This document shows, piece after piece, positions 9,777-18,155 of a stretch of DNA of 64,000 nt. Every line of letters begins with the position of its first letter. Position 1 is the first letter of the stretch. The notes below the pieces were generated by a model, which made no database searches, had not been told where the DNA came from, and saw only the letters and a list, made by a program, of their open reading frames with translations. The position numbers and the translations under genes were made by a program. Source of the DNA: an uncultured Eubacterium sp. (GTDB lineage Bacteria > Bacillota > Clostridia > Lachnospirales > Lachnospiraceae); the NCBI GenBank assembly GCA_910584795.1, contig CAJUBZ010000008.1:1-64000 (forward strand), read 5' to 3'.

Positions 9777-9920
9777 ATCTTCTCATTTCCACTTATGTAA
9801 ATTAATAATATATATCAGTGCAAAATACACCCACTCTAACTAATATAGTATATAATATATCGGGCTCTTCTTCAAGATTTATCACAAAAACTTGTGGTCA
9901 TTGTTTTTATTAAAATGTAC

Positions 9921-10050
9921 AACAAAGAGTTCGCTTGCGAACTCTTTCACGAAGCGCAGGTTCTGGGGAACAACTACCTTTTCGTGCCTCTGCAATCCTT
10001 GTAGAGTTTTTTATTATATAGGAATTGCTAAGCAATTTCCTATATAATAA
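9921..10050 (+). repeat. Structured intergenic element R, copy 1
   Basis: This fills most of the 320-bp gap between the acetyltransferase gene and the FnIII protein gene. It has three stems in order: AAAGAGTTCG/CGAACTCTTT with a short CTTG-type loop; CTCTG/TAGAG around CAATCCTTG; and TTATTATATAGGA.ATTGCT (10011-10029) with its complement (10030-10050). A second copy at 16271-16402 keeps all three stems with different bases. It could be a structured RNA, a complex 3' element, or a mobile palindrome. Confidence 0.6.
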
Positions 10051-10093
10051 AAAAGTGCTGTGGAAACTTTATTATAGTTTCCACAGCACTTTT
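10051..10093. terminator. Bidirectional terminator hairpin
   Basis: Positions 10051-10068 and 10076-10093 form a perfect 18-bp stem with flanking A and T runs, directly after the stop of the minus-strand FnIII gene. Confidence 0.85.
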
Positions 10094-10096
10094 ATG

Positions 10097-11737
10097 CTAT
10101 TTTTTTAATTTTACTTTTTTTGTTTTTGTCCATGCACCATAACGGATTCGTTTTCCAACTTTATTATATGCACGCATCTTTATGTAATAAGTCTTTTTCT
10201 TCTTCAGTTTGCGAATTGTAATTCCTTTTGCGTTAGCCTTTACACGAACCTTCTTTACACCTTTTGTAAACTTTTTATTCGTTGTATAGAAAACCTGATA
10301 TCCAGACACTTTCTTCATTTTTTTCCATGTCAGTTTCAATTTTCTGTTCTTTTGTTTTTTCACTTTAAAATTCTTTACTTTTCCAGGAGCAGAAATTGCT
10401 GTCCCATTCTTATCTGTCTGACTTGTTGATACTGTTGTCTGCTGTGTGTCTGAAACTTTTGTCGTTGTCTGTACACCCGGATCAGTCTCCTGTAGTTTTT
10501 CAGAAGTTGTTTCTTCTGACGGTTGTGGAGTTGTTGTCTCCTCTGATGTTTGAGGTGTTGTTGTTTCCTCCGATGTTTGAGGGGTTGTTGTTTCCTCTGA
10601 TGTTTGAGATGTTGTTGTTTCCTCAGTCGTACTCTCAGATGGCTGCTGATTTTCTCCTTTGACAAGTGATACATATCCAAATGCCAGCTTTTTATCATTT
10701 TTATATAATTCATATTCGTAACTAACCAATCCGCTAAAGTCTTCTTCCGTAATAGAGGCAATCTCACAGGTATCTCCTGTTCCGAGAATCTCTACCTGCT
10801 TGTCCCATGTACTTGAATCATAACTAATCTTTCGCCACTTAACTTCAAGCCCACATTCAGACGGAATAATTCGTTCCTCTGTTTCCATATTATAGATATT
10901 TGCTGTCAGTATAACTTTATCTCCAACTTGCGCCGTACATTTTATTTGTTCTGCGCGAAAACTTTCACCTTTCTGATAAATATAGGAGCCACCGGAAATT
11001 GCAACGATATCTCCCTCCATAATCTGGCAGGAAAATTCCGTAAAAATATTATTATCTACATGATATATATCCTCCGCTTTCACAATGGTAGTATATGATT
11101 TTCCTTTTCCCAGTTCTTCAAATTGTGGAGTATAAGAATTCTTTTCATATGTACATTTATACCATACAAGCTCATGTTTACCCCAATAAGCGTCGTCTTC
11201 CGGTATTTTTTCATTATTTTTATCGTAAATATCCACCGTAAAAGTTACAGAATCGCCTTCATTTGCAAATACAGGATTTACTTTTGCAGAATATCCTTCT
11301 TCCCACGGATTAATTACAAACTCATCGCTTGCAACTTCTTTTCCGTCCTTAGATACAACACAACGAAACGCCACATAAACTTCGTCAGTACAGATATCAC
11401 TCTCATCTACACTATCAATCACAAAATCAACATCTGTAGACAATATATCTCCATATACATATTCGTTGTTTTCCTCAGACCAGATACCCTTTTTCCACGA
11501 AAAAGAAAATACCGATTCATCAATCTCTATTTCAGAAAAGCTTCCATTAGAATCCGCACGATATAACTTAGGTTTGACTGTAAGTCTGTCTCCGACTTTC
11601 GCATACTGCTGATCATCCAGCATTATCGAGTATCTTTCTTCCTCTGCCCCTTTTGCACTGAACTGTCCTGGTACAAGTGCAACAACTATAACAATCGCAA
11701 GTAATATTGCGGCTATTTTTTTCAGTTTTGTATTCAT
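10097..11737 (-). CDS. Exported protein with Ig-like regions, Thr-rich linker and C-terminal Lys-rich FnIII
   Basis: About 546 residues. The ATG at 11737 is preferred because GGGAG precedes it; an in-frame start six codons earlier lacks a site. The N-terminus is a clear signal peptide (basic KKIAAILLAIVIVVALVPG). Residues about 30-365 form three beta-rich Ig-like segments that repeat the pattern 'GDxVTxTxxIYdxxxe'. A low-complexity linker with repeated SEETTTPQT units follows (about 372-440) and should extend the protein from the surface. The last 95 residues are a lysine-rich fibronectin type III domain ending at the C-terminus. No catalytic motif and no LPxTG was seen. It is probably a wall-associated adhesin or binding protein; the role is inferred. 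Confidence 0.65.
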   Translation of the reverse strand: MNTKLKKIAAILLAIVIVVALVPGQFSAKGAEEERYSIMLDDQQYAKVGDRLTVKPKLYRADSNGSFSEIEIDESVFSFSWKKGIWSEENNEYVYGDILSTDVDFVIDSVDESDICTDEVYVAFRCVVSKDGKEVASDEFVINPWEEGYSAKVNPVFANEGDSVTFTVDIYDKNNEKIPEDDAYWGKHELVWYKCTYEKNSYTPQFEELGKGKSYTTIVKAEDIYHVDNNIFTEFSCQIMEGDIVAISGGSYIYQKGESFRAEQIKCTAQVGDKVILTANIYNMETEERIIPSECGLEVKWRKISYDSSTWDKQVEILGTGDTCEIASITEEDFSGLVSYEYELYKNDKKLAFGYVSLVKGENQQPSESTTEETTTSQTSEETTTPQTSEETTTPQTSEETTTPQPSEETTSEKLQETDPGVQTTTKVSDTQQTTVSTSQTDKNGTAISAPGKVKNFKVKKQKNRKLKLTWKKMKKVSGYQVFYTTNKKFTKGVKKVRVKANAKGITIRKLKKKKTYYIKMRAYNKVGKRIRYGAWTKTKKVKLKK

Positions 11738-11960
11738 TTTATTTCTCCCTTCCACTTAATATAAACTTAAGTTTTTCAAAAACGCATTTAACCGAGAGAA
11801 GGATATCACAAAAGATATCTTTTTTAAATTCCTCATTTTTCTTTCTGGTATTTTATTTTTAGTATCTTTTTTCAAAATACATTATTAAACATTAATAAAA
11901 GAAATTTTTAACAACTATTTATTTTACTTCTTTGGAAATACTAAAAGTGGGAGTTTTGAT

Positions 11961-12638
11961 ATGAAGCAGAGATTTGAATTAATTTATCGTATTACATTTA
12001 TAATAATTTGTGCCACAGGAATTTTTATTCATTTGGACTTAAATGACAGAAATATAAATGCTCATGAATTTAGTTTCTTTACTTTATGGAGCAATATTTT
12101 CTGTCTGGTTTTTATGATTATTTTATTAATTAAACATTTTTGCGGAAAAGATACCCGTTCCAAACTATTAACATATTTTAAAGGAATGGCTTTATCTTCA
12201 ATTATCTGCACTTTTTTAGTATACCATTTTTCAGAAAATAAAATAATATTATCTTATGATACAATAACGTCCTTAGGTTTACCTGTCGAGAGTATTCTCG
12301 CACACTATGTTGTTCCTTTCATGTTTATATTGGACTGGTTAATATTTCAGCCAAAAGGATTGTTTGAATGGAAACAGATTCTTACCTGGCTGGCTTTCCC
12401 TCTGGTTTACATTATTTGTTTTTTCACCAGATGTCATTGCAACAGACCGGAAGAATTTATTGATGTTCCAAAATATCCATACTTTTTTTTAGATTATGAT
12501 TGTATTGGTATCGGAAAATGCTGTTTATATATTGTATTTTTAATGATAGTTTTTCTAATAGTTAATCTGGTAATTATCCTTTTAGATAAATCTTTATACG
12601 ATAAACAACGTGCAAAAAAGCAGAATAAAAAACAGTGA
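11961..12638 (+). CDS. Pr6Pr-like integral membrane protein
   Basis: A 225-residue protein with about six predicted membrane segments: near 8-25, 40-60, 75-92, 110-128, 140-155 and 190-212. The segments FFTLWSNIFC and AHYVVPFMFILDWLIF match the Pr6Pr family, whose members are six-helix proteins of unknown function. The C-terminal tail is short and basic. It is one of few plus-strand genes here and ends at a hairpin shared with the convergent nucleotidase gene. Membrane location is well supported; the activity is unknown. Confidence 0.65.
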   Translation: MKQRFELIYRITFIIICATGIFIHLDLNDRNINAHEFSFFTLWSNIFCLVFMIILLIKHFCGKDTRSKLLTYFKGMALSSIICTFLVYHFSENKIILSYDTITSLGLPVESILAHYVVPFMFILDWLIFQPKGLFEWKQILTWLAFPLVYIICFFTRCHCNRPEEFIDVPKYPYFFLDYDCIGIGKCCLYIVFLMIVFLIVNLVIILLDKSLYDKQRAKKQNKKQ

Positions 12639-12681
12639 ACAATCTCCTGATTCATAATCAGGTCATCGTTCACTGTTTTTT
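12627..12681. terminator. Bidirectional terminator between convergent genes
   Basis: AAAAAACAGTGAAC (12627-12640) pairs with GTTCACTGTTTTTT (12668-12681), enclosing an inner CCTGAT/ATCAGG stem at 12646-12662. A/T runs on both sides serve both convergent genes. Confidence 0.85.
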
Positions 12682-13373
12682 TATTCCTGTTCTTTCTGAA
12701 TTACTTCTTCTATCTCATCTAAACTATGAATAACATAATCAATATTCATAGATTTGGGATACCCGGCTTTCTTCGGGTTATACCAACATGTTTTGATACC
12801 GGCATTGATTCCACCCTGTATATCTGAGCTCAGACTATCACCTATTATAATGGTCTCTTCTTTTTTAATATCATCAATCTCTGAAAAACATTTCTCAAAA
12901 AATCTTATATCCGGTTTATTGACTCCTATCTTTTGAGAAATAAATATCTTTTCAAAATATTTTTCCAGTTTTGCTCCTGCAATTCTTCGATCCTGAACTG
13001 TTGCAGTCCCGTTGGATACAATATATAAGCGATACTTTCCATATAACTTTTCAAGCAAATCCAACGCTCCATCTACTAAAAAATATTGGTTCCCCAGCAG
13101 CTCTTCATATGTCTTCCATGCTAATTCACCGGAACATTCTGCTCCAATTTCTTCAAACAAAACTTCAAACCTGCCAAGCAGCACCTGAGCTCTTGTCAGT
13201 TCTCCCTTCTCCAGCCTCTTCCAGTGCAAGTCATTAATCACACTATAACGGTCCAATATTTTTTCTGTATGTTCAACACCTATCTTTTTAAATGTTTCTG
13301 ATAATGCTGTTCTTTCACATTTATGAAAATCTAAAATTGTATCATCTAAGTCAAATAATATATTTTTTATCAT
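12681..13373 (-). CDS. yjjG: YjjG-family noncanonical pyrimidine nucleotidase (HAD-IA)
   Basis: A 230-residue HAD subfamily IA hydrolase. The nucleophile motif is FDLDDTILDF (FDLDDT is typical of YjjG/YfnB), motif II is VSNGTATVQDRR, the lysine lies in KIGVNKPDIRFFEK, and motif IV is GDSLSSDIQGG. These enzymes dephosphorylate (deoxy)nucleoside monophosphates, including noncanonical ones, and act in nucleotide-pool cleaning. The four-helix cap domain lies between motifs I and II. It lies 20 bp downstream of trpS and probably shares its transcript. Confidence 0.8.
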   Translation of the reverse strand: MIKNILFDLDDTILDFHKCERTALSETFKKIGVEHTEKILDRYSVINDLHWKRLEKGELTRAQVLLGRFEVLFEEIGAECSGELAWKTYEELLGNQYFLVDGALDLLEKLYGKYRLYIVSNGTATVQDRRIAGAKLEKYFEKIFISQKIGVNKPDIRFFEKCFSEIDDIKKEETIIIGDSLSSDIQGGINAGIKTCWYNPKKAGYPKSMNIDYVIHSLDEIEEVIQKEQE

Positions 13374-13393
13374 TTGGAAATTCTTTCTTGTTT

Positions 13394-14398
13394 TTATCGA
13401 ATTCTCTCTGTCAGACCTACTTTTTTCTGAACCTTTCTGAGTGTCTTATTTGCGAAGTACGCTGCCTTCTCATCATTTTCTTTAATCACTCCATTCAGAT
13501 AAGTCTTGTCTTTCTGGAGTTCATAGAATCTGTCCTGTAACGGTCTTAATCTGTCTGCTACTGTCTCTCCAACAGCCATCTTAAAGTCTCCATATCCCTT
13601 ACCGTCAAACTCTTTTTCTACCTCTTCAATCGTCTTTCCTGTAATACAGGAATAAATATTAATTAGATTCTGAATACCTGGTTTCTCATCAGAGTAACGT
13701 ATCTCCATATCAGAATCTGTAACTGCCCTCTTAAACTTTCTAATAATCGTATCAGGATCATCCATCAGTAAAATGCTTGCATTTGGATTGTCGTCTGACT
13801 TCGACATCTTTCTTGACGGATCCTGAAGACTCATAATCTTTGCAGTGGACTTTCCAATCAAAGGTTCCGGTATCGTAAATACATCACCGTAAATGCCATT
13901 AAATCTGTTTGCGATATCACGGGCTAATTCCAAATGCTGCTTCTGGTCCAGACCTACCGGTACTACATCTGCCTGATATAAAAGAATATCTGCTGCCATC
14001 AAAGCCGGATATGTAAACAGACCTGCATTAATATTATCAGAATGTTTTGCAGCCTTGTCTTTAAACTGTGTCATTCTGTTTAACTCGCCCATATATGTAA
14101 AACAATTCAATATCCATGCAAGCTCTGCATGTGCTGAAACATGTGACTGAAAATAAATACAATTCTTTTCCGGATCTAGTCCTGCTGCAACATATAATGT
14201 ATATAAATCTCTGGCTCTCTTTCTCAACTCTGCCGGATTCTGTCTTATTGTCAGAGAATGTAAATCTGCAATCGCATAAAAACATTCGTATTCTTCCTGC
14301 ATTTTCAGCCAGTTGTCAAGAGCTCCTAAATAATTTCCAAGTGTAAGTGTGCCTGTTGACTGCATGGCACTATATGATACTTTCTTATCTCCTAACAT
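13394..14398 (-). CDS. trpS: Tryptophanyl-tRNA synthetase
   Basis: A 334-residue class I synthetase that charges tRNA-Trp. The HIGH-equivalent motif is TLGNYLGAL near the N-terminus and the KMSKS loop is RKMSKSDDNPNAS. The tryptophan-pocket segment GLDQKQHLELARDIANRFN is also typical. Length matches bacterial TrpRS. No T-box leader was recognised in the 157 bp upstream. The YjjG-like gene follows 20 bp after the stop. Confidence 0.95.
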   Translation of the reverse strand: MLGDKKVSYSAMQSTGTLTLGNYLGALDNWLKMQEEYECFYAIADLHSLTIRQNPAELRKRARDLYTLYVAAGLDPEKNCIYFQSHVSAHAELAWILNCFTYMGELNRMTQFKDKAAKHSDNINAGLFTYPALMAADILLYQADVVPVGLDQKQHLELARDIANRFNGIYGDVFTIPEPLIGKSTAKIMSLQDPSRKMSKSDDNPNASILLMDDPDTIIRKFKRAVTDSDMEIRYSDEKPGIQNLINIYSCITGKTIEEVEKEFDGKGYGDFKMAVGETVADRLRPLQDRFYELQKDKTYLNGVIKENDEKAAYFANKTLRKVQKKVGLTERIR

Positions 14399-14555
14399 AA
14401 CCTCTCTCCTTTATTTCTACATATTTCAATATCATACCACTTTTTTATGAAAAAGTGTACTAAAATATACATTTGCTTCTATACTATCATTCCAACAGCT
14501 CTTCTACATTACACCCTAATGCTTTTGCATATATTCATCTATTTTCAATAAATCT

Positions 14556-15650
14556 CTATAAACTTTTTACTGCCCATCGCATTTTTGTGGACTTTGCTCT
14601 TGGATTTCTACTGCATTCTTCTCTTCCAGGTCTGATGACATCCCTCGCCACTTCACTGTATACACCTGCACTTTTTAATGATTTAAAAGACTTTTTCACT
14701 AACCTGTCCTCTCCGGAATGAAAGGTTAAAACTGCCACTCTTCCTCCAGGTGCGAGTACATCCGGGAGTTTTTCCAGAAATTCATACAATACTTCAAACT
14801 CATTATTCACATCAATGCGAAGTGCCTGAAAAACTCTGGCACAGCACTTTTTCATTAATTCCTCTTTATCCTTATTGGACATATTTCTTGTTTCTTTTGA
14901 GCGTGAAATGGCTTTTTCCACAACATTTTTCAACTCTACTGTTGTCTCTATTTTCTTTTTTCTTCGCTCTTCAATAACTTGCTTTGCAATATCGTAAGCA
15001 TATGGTTCATCAGAGTTTTCTATGAGCATTCCTTCGAACTCCTCTAACGATATGCTGTTTAACCGTTCTGCTGCCGAAACACCCTGACTCGGATTTAACC
15101 GTAAATCTAAAGGTCCTTCATACTTATATGTAAATCCACGTTGCGGATTATCTATCTGCATCGAGGAAACACCCAGGTCTGCCAAAATAAAATCGAATGG
15201 CCCATATTCTTCTGCCACTTTATCTATATCTTTAAAATTAATATTTACTGCCGTAAAAAGTCCACTGTCAAATCCTTTATCCGACAACCTCTTTTTCGTT
15301 TTCTCTATTTCAATGGGATCAATATCAAGACCATATACATGCCCTTTTCCTTCCAGCTTTTCCAACATTCTGCTCGTATGACCACCATACCCCAATGTTG
15401 CATCCAGTCCTTTTTGTCCTGGCTGTATTTCCAGAAAATCTAATATTTCCTCTACCATAATAGATATATGCATCCCTGCCGGTGTACTTCCTTTACTAAT
15501 AACTTTTTCAATCGTGTCCTTGTATTTCTCAGGATTATGTTCTTTATACTTTTCAGCATAAGTTCTGGGATGCGTCCCCTTGTACCTTACACGTCTCTTA
15601 TGCGGCTTATTCTGTTCTATATCACTATTACTTTTTGTCATATTATCCAT
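14556..15650 (-). CDS. rsmH: RsmH-like 16S rRNA (cytosine-N4) methyltransferase with N-terminal extension
   Basis: At 364 residues it is about 50 longer than usual RsmH. The core shows the SAM-binding DATLGYGGHTSRMLE, the catalytic-region motif FILADLGVSSMQID, and the signature LRIDVNNEF. RsmH methylates N4 of C1402 in the decoding centre of 16S rRNA. The N-terminal ~55 residues are basic and lysine/tyrosine-rich. The gene is not beside mraZ, ftsL or other dcw genes, so it may be a second, diverged paralogue. An alternative start three codons downstream cannot be excluded. Confidence 0.82.
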   Translation of the reverse strand: MDNMTKSNSDIEQNKPHKRRVRYKGTHPRTYAEKYKEHNPEKYKDTIEKVISKGSTPAGMHISIMVEEILDFLEIQPGQKGLDATLGYGGHTSRMLEKLEGKGHVYGLDIDPIEIEKTKKRLSDKGFDSGLFTAVNINFKDIDKVAEEYGPFDFILADLGVSSMQIDNPQRGFTYKYEGPLDLRLNPSQGVSAAERLNSISLEEFEGMLIENSDEPYAYDIAKQVIEERRKKKIETTVELKNVVEKAISRSKETRNMSNKDKEELMKKCCARVFQALRIDVNNEFEVLYEFLEKLPDVLAPGGRVAVLTFHSGEDRLVKKSFKSLKSAGVYSEVARDVIRPGREECSRNPRAKSTKMRWAVKSL

Positions 15651-15732
15651 GTTACTGCTGATTCATCCTTTCTGCTGACATTCCACTTTTCATCCATTAT
15701 ATATTTTTATCTTTACAAAAACAACCTGACCC

Positions 15733-15761
15733 TTGATTTTTTATGTGCAATTCATTAAGAT
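15733..15761 (+). promoter_or_regulatory. Putative luxS promoter
   Basis: TTGATT (15733-15738) and TAAGAT (15756-15761) are 17 bp apart and lie just upstream of the luxS ribosome site. Confidence 0.5.
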
Positions 15762-15788
15762 AATGATAGAAATTTTTTGGAGGCTGCC

Positions 15789-16268
15789 ATGGAGAAAATT
15801 ACAAGTTTTACAATTGACCATTTGAAATTATTACCCGGACTATATGTTTCAAGAAAGGACTTGGTTGGAGATGAAGTCATTACTACATTTGACATTCGTA
15901 TGACGAGACCGAATTTTGAGCCTGTTATGAACACCGCAGAAATTCACACAATAGAACATCTTGGAGCTACTTTTTTAAGAAATGATAAAGAATTTAAGGA
16001 TAAAATAATTTATTTTGGTCCTATGGGATGCCGCACCGGTTTTTATATGGTACTGGCAGGAGACCATTCTTCCAAAGAAGTTCTTCCCCTCGTTACAAGA
16101 ATGTACGAATTTATGAAAGATTTTAATGATACTGTCCCAGGCGCCTGTGCCAAAGACTGTGGAAACTATCTGGATATGAATCTAAACATGGCAAAATATA
16201 TATGTACAAAATACTACGATGAAGTATTGACAAATATCACAGAAGAAAGACTCATATATCCACAATAA
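15789..16268 (+). CDS. luxS: S-ribosylhomocysteine lyase LuxS
   Basis: LuxS cleaves S-ribosylhomocysteine to homocysteine and DPD, the precursor of autoinducer 2, within the activated methyl cycle. The metal ligands are visible as HTIEH (HxxEH) and the Cys in GACAKDCGNY. The ATG at 15789 follows a GGAGG ribosome site; an in-frame TTG four codons earlier overlaps that site and is unlikely. The 159-residue length is typical. It is monocistronic, with an apparent promoter upstream and a structured element plus terminator downstream. No pfs gene is adjacent. Confidence 0.96.
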   Translation: MEKITSFTIDHLKLLPGLYVSRKDLVGDEVITTFDIRMTRPNFEPVMNTAEIHTIEHLGATFLRNDKEFKDKIIYFGPMGCRTGFYMVLAGDHSSKEVLPLVTRMYEFMKDFNDTVPGACAKDCGNYLDMNLNMAKYICTKYYDEVLTNITEERLIYPQ

Positions 16269-16270
16269 AA

Positions 16271-16402
16271 GAACAAAGTGTTGCTTGCGACACTTCGCGC
16301 GCGAGCGGTTGCGTTAGCATAACTACATCTCCGCAAGCTGCGCATCCTTAGTGGAGCGTTTTTATTCTATAGGAAAGTTCAGAGAACTTTCCTATAGAAT
16401 AA
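16271..16402 (+). repeat. Structured intergenic element R, copy 2
   Basis: This matches the element at 9921-10050. Stem 1 is AAGTGTTG/CGACACTT, stem 2 is CTCCG/TGGAG around the conserved CATCCTTAG, and stem 3 is a perfect 19-bp pair (16362-16380 with 16384-16402). Shared unpaired blocks include AACTAC and ATCCTT. Both copies lie just beyond the 3' end of a minus-strand gene for an exported FnIII protein. Base changes in all three stems keep the pairing. Confidence 0.6.
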
Positions 16403-16403
16403 A

Positions 16404-16447
16404 TAAAAGTCCCTAGGTCATGTGTCATCTATAACCTGGGGACTTTA
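16404..16447. terminator. Bidirectional terminator between luxS and the GH26-like gene
   Basis: TAAAAGTCCC.AGGT pairs with ACCT.GGGACTTTA across a short loop, with A/T runs on both sides. Confidence 0.8.
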
Positions 16448-16461
16448 TTTTTATAAAAATT

Positions 16462-18045
16462 CTATTTTGTTTTCACACTTTTTACTTTACTCCAATTAGA
16501 ATAATATTTTTTCTTCTTCACAATCTTAAACGTTCTGATTCTAACATAATATTTCTTATTTGATTTCAGTTTTTTAATTTTCTTGAAAGTAATCCTGCTT
16601 CTCTTTACAGTCACAGTCTTTACTTTAGATTTAAAACTCTTCTTCGTACTATACTGAATTACATATCCATTTGTACCTTTTGTTCTTTTTTTCCATAAAA
16701 CCTTAATTGATTTTCTGGCACTCTTTAACTTCGTAATTTTTACACCTTTAGGTTTTGAAACCTTTTGTACCTTGGTTGTTGTCTGCCCTTGTATTTTATC
16801 TGTTCCTGTTGTTCCATTCTGTTCATTCGTCTTTGGAACAAACTTGATGTATGAATACAAGTCTTTTGAACTCATCAAAAACCTGGATTCACCAATCTTA
16901 TTTAACCATTTCTTCAGAAAATCTTCACTTTGCTGGACTCGAGAATCCCCCCAGCCGCCTTGAATCTGCCACATTTTCTGTGCATTCCAATCTTGATTAA
17001 TATAACACAATGCCTTAATATTATTTTTTTCTATATAATTAAACATAGGCTGATACCAGTTCGTCCATGAATCCCCCTCATGAGCAGTTCCTTCCTCGCC
17101 TAAGATACAAACTTTACCATCATCACAGCAACCTTTTGTTGGATTTACAGGCTGCCAGTTTTCTTTTGGCGCAGCTTCTGCAATCATAACCGGCTTGTTA
17201 TGCTTTTTTGCAAAATCAACAGCTTCATCTCTCCTAATGCCTGCTGCTCTCTCCTGATATTGATGCTCCCACGCAAACCAGCTGATTCCTACCCAGTCCA
17301 CATATTCATCACCGGGATACCAGTTTTCTAATGTCATATATGGGGTATTAAGATAACTCTCTATTTGCTCTTTATCATATCCGCCCTGTCCTGAAGCATC
17401 CGGCCAGATATTATTTTCACCCAAGCGGAAAAAAGCTGCAGAATGCCATACAAAAGATATGTTATCATTTACACCATTTTGCATTTTCCCACCTGGAGTT
17501 GTATCACGGATAACATCAACGAAATGTTTATATGCAGATTTATATAATCCCGGTGCATATACATTCCAGGGACCATCAAACTCGTAACCGAAACGAACAT
17601 ATACAGGCTTTTTAGAATCCTTAATATAGTATGCAAGTTTTTTTATATTTTCATCATACCTTCCATTGGCAATTCCTAACAGCATAGTGCTATCTGATGC
17701 CCACACTCCAAGATTCAGTACCGTATTATCATATCTTTTTACCCAATCCTGAAAATCCATTCGACCAGCCTGATTGGAACCGGTACCTTGATAAGAAGAT
17801 GTCATTGCGGACAAATCCGCTAAATTAGTATAAATCATCATTCCTGCTGGAACGATTTTGCTGCTTTCTATATAATCCGCTGTTTCATCATCATCCTGGC
17901 CTATAAACAGCAGTGTTTTACCATCAGGAGGAACAAATTTATTTTTATAAGATGATATGTTATTCTCATCCGCCTTTAATCCATAGGCACTAAATAGCTG
18001 TGTCATTAACACTAAGACAATCATTGTAGAAATATATTTTTTCAT
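16462..18045 (-). CDS. Exported GH26-like glycoside hydrolase with C-terminal Lys-rich FnIII
   Basis: A 527-residue secreted enzyme. Signal peptide about 1-25. Residues about 38-390 resemble GH26: acid/base Glu155 in VRFGYEFDGPWN and nucleophile Glu290 in MIAEAAPK, with GISWFAWEH between them. GH26 includes beta-mannanases, beta-1,3-xylanases and lichenase-type glucanases. The neighbouring GH16 gene favours a beta-glucan substrate, but this is inference. The C-terminal 95 residues form a lysine-rich fibronectin III domain like those at 10.1, 2.1 and 46.1 kb, probably holding the enzyme at the wall. The gene starts 110 bp after the GH16 gene and is followed by structured element R. Confidence 0.72.
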   Translation of the reverse strand: MKKYISTMIVLVLMTQLFSAYGLKADENNISSYKNKFVPPDGKTLLFIGQDDDETADYIESSKIVPAGMMIYTNLADLSAMTSSYQGTGSNQAGRMDFQDWVKRYDNTVLNLGVWASDSTMLLGIANGRYDENIKKLAYYIKDSKKPVYVRFGYEFDGPWNVYAPGLYKSAYKHFVDVIRDTTPGGKMQNGVNDNISFVWHSAAFFRLGENNIWPDASGQGGYDKEQIESYLNTPYMTLENWYPGDEYVDWVGISWFAWEHQYQERAAGIRRDEAVDFAKKHNKPVMIAEAAPKENWQPVNPTKGCCDDGKVCILGEEGTAHEGDSWTNWYQPMFNYIEKNNIKALCYINQDWNAQKMWQIQGGWGDSRVQQSEDFLKKWLNKIGESRFLMSSKDLYSYIKFVPKTNEQNGTTGTDKIQGQTTTKVQKVSKPKGVKITKLKSARKSIKVLWKKRTKGTNGYVIQYSTKKSFKSKVKTVTVKRSRITFKKIKKLKSNKKYYVRIRTFKIVKKKKYYSNWSKVKSVKTK

Positions 18046-18067
18046 TTGTAATTCCTCCTTATGAAGA

Positions 18068-18096
18068 ATCCCTCGAACATATCATATTCGAGGGAT
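18068..18096 (-). terminator. Hairpin between GH16 and GH26-like genes
   Basis: ATCCCTCGA and TCGAGGGAT form a 9-bp stem. The T-tract that follows is weak, so termination may be partial and allow read-through into the GH26-like gene. Confidence 0.5.
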
Positions 18097-18155
18097 ATAA
18101 CTTTCTTATATTTTACCTTGTCTTAACAGATTAAACAACTATTTATTTAATTATT

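Noticed and set aside
13394..14555. T-box leader before trpS
   Set aside because: The 157 bp upstream show no specifier stem, T-box sequence or leader terminator.
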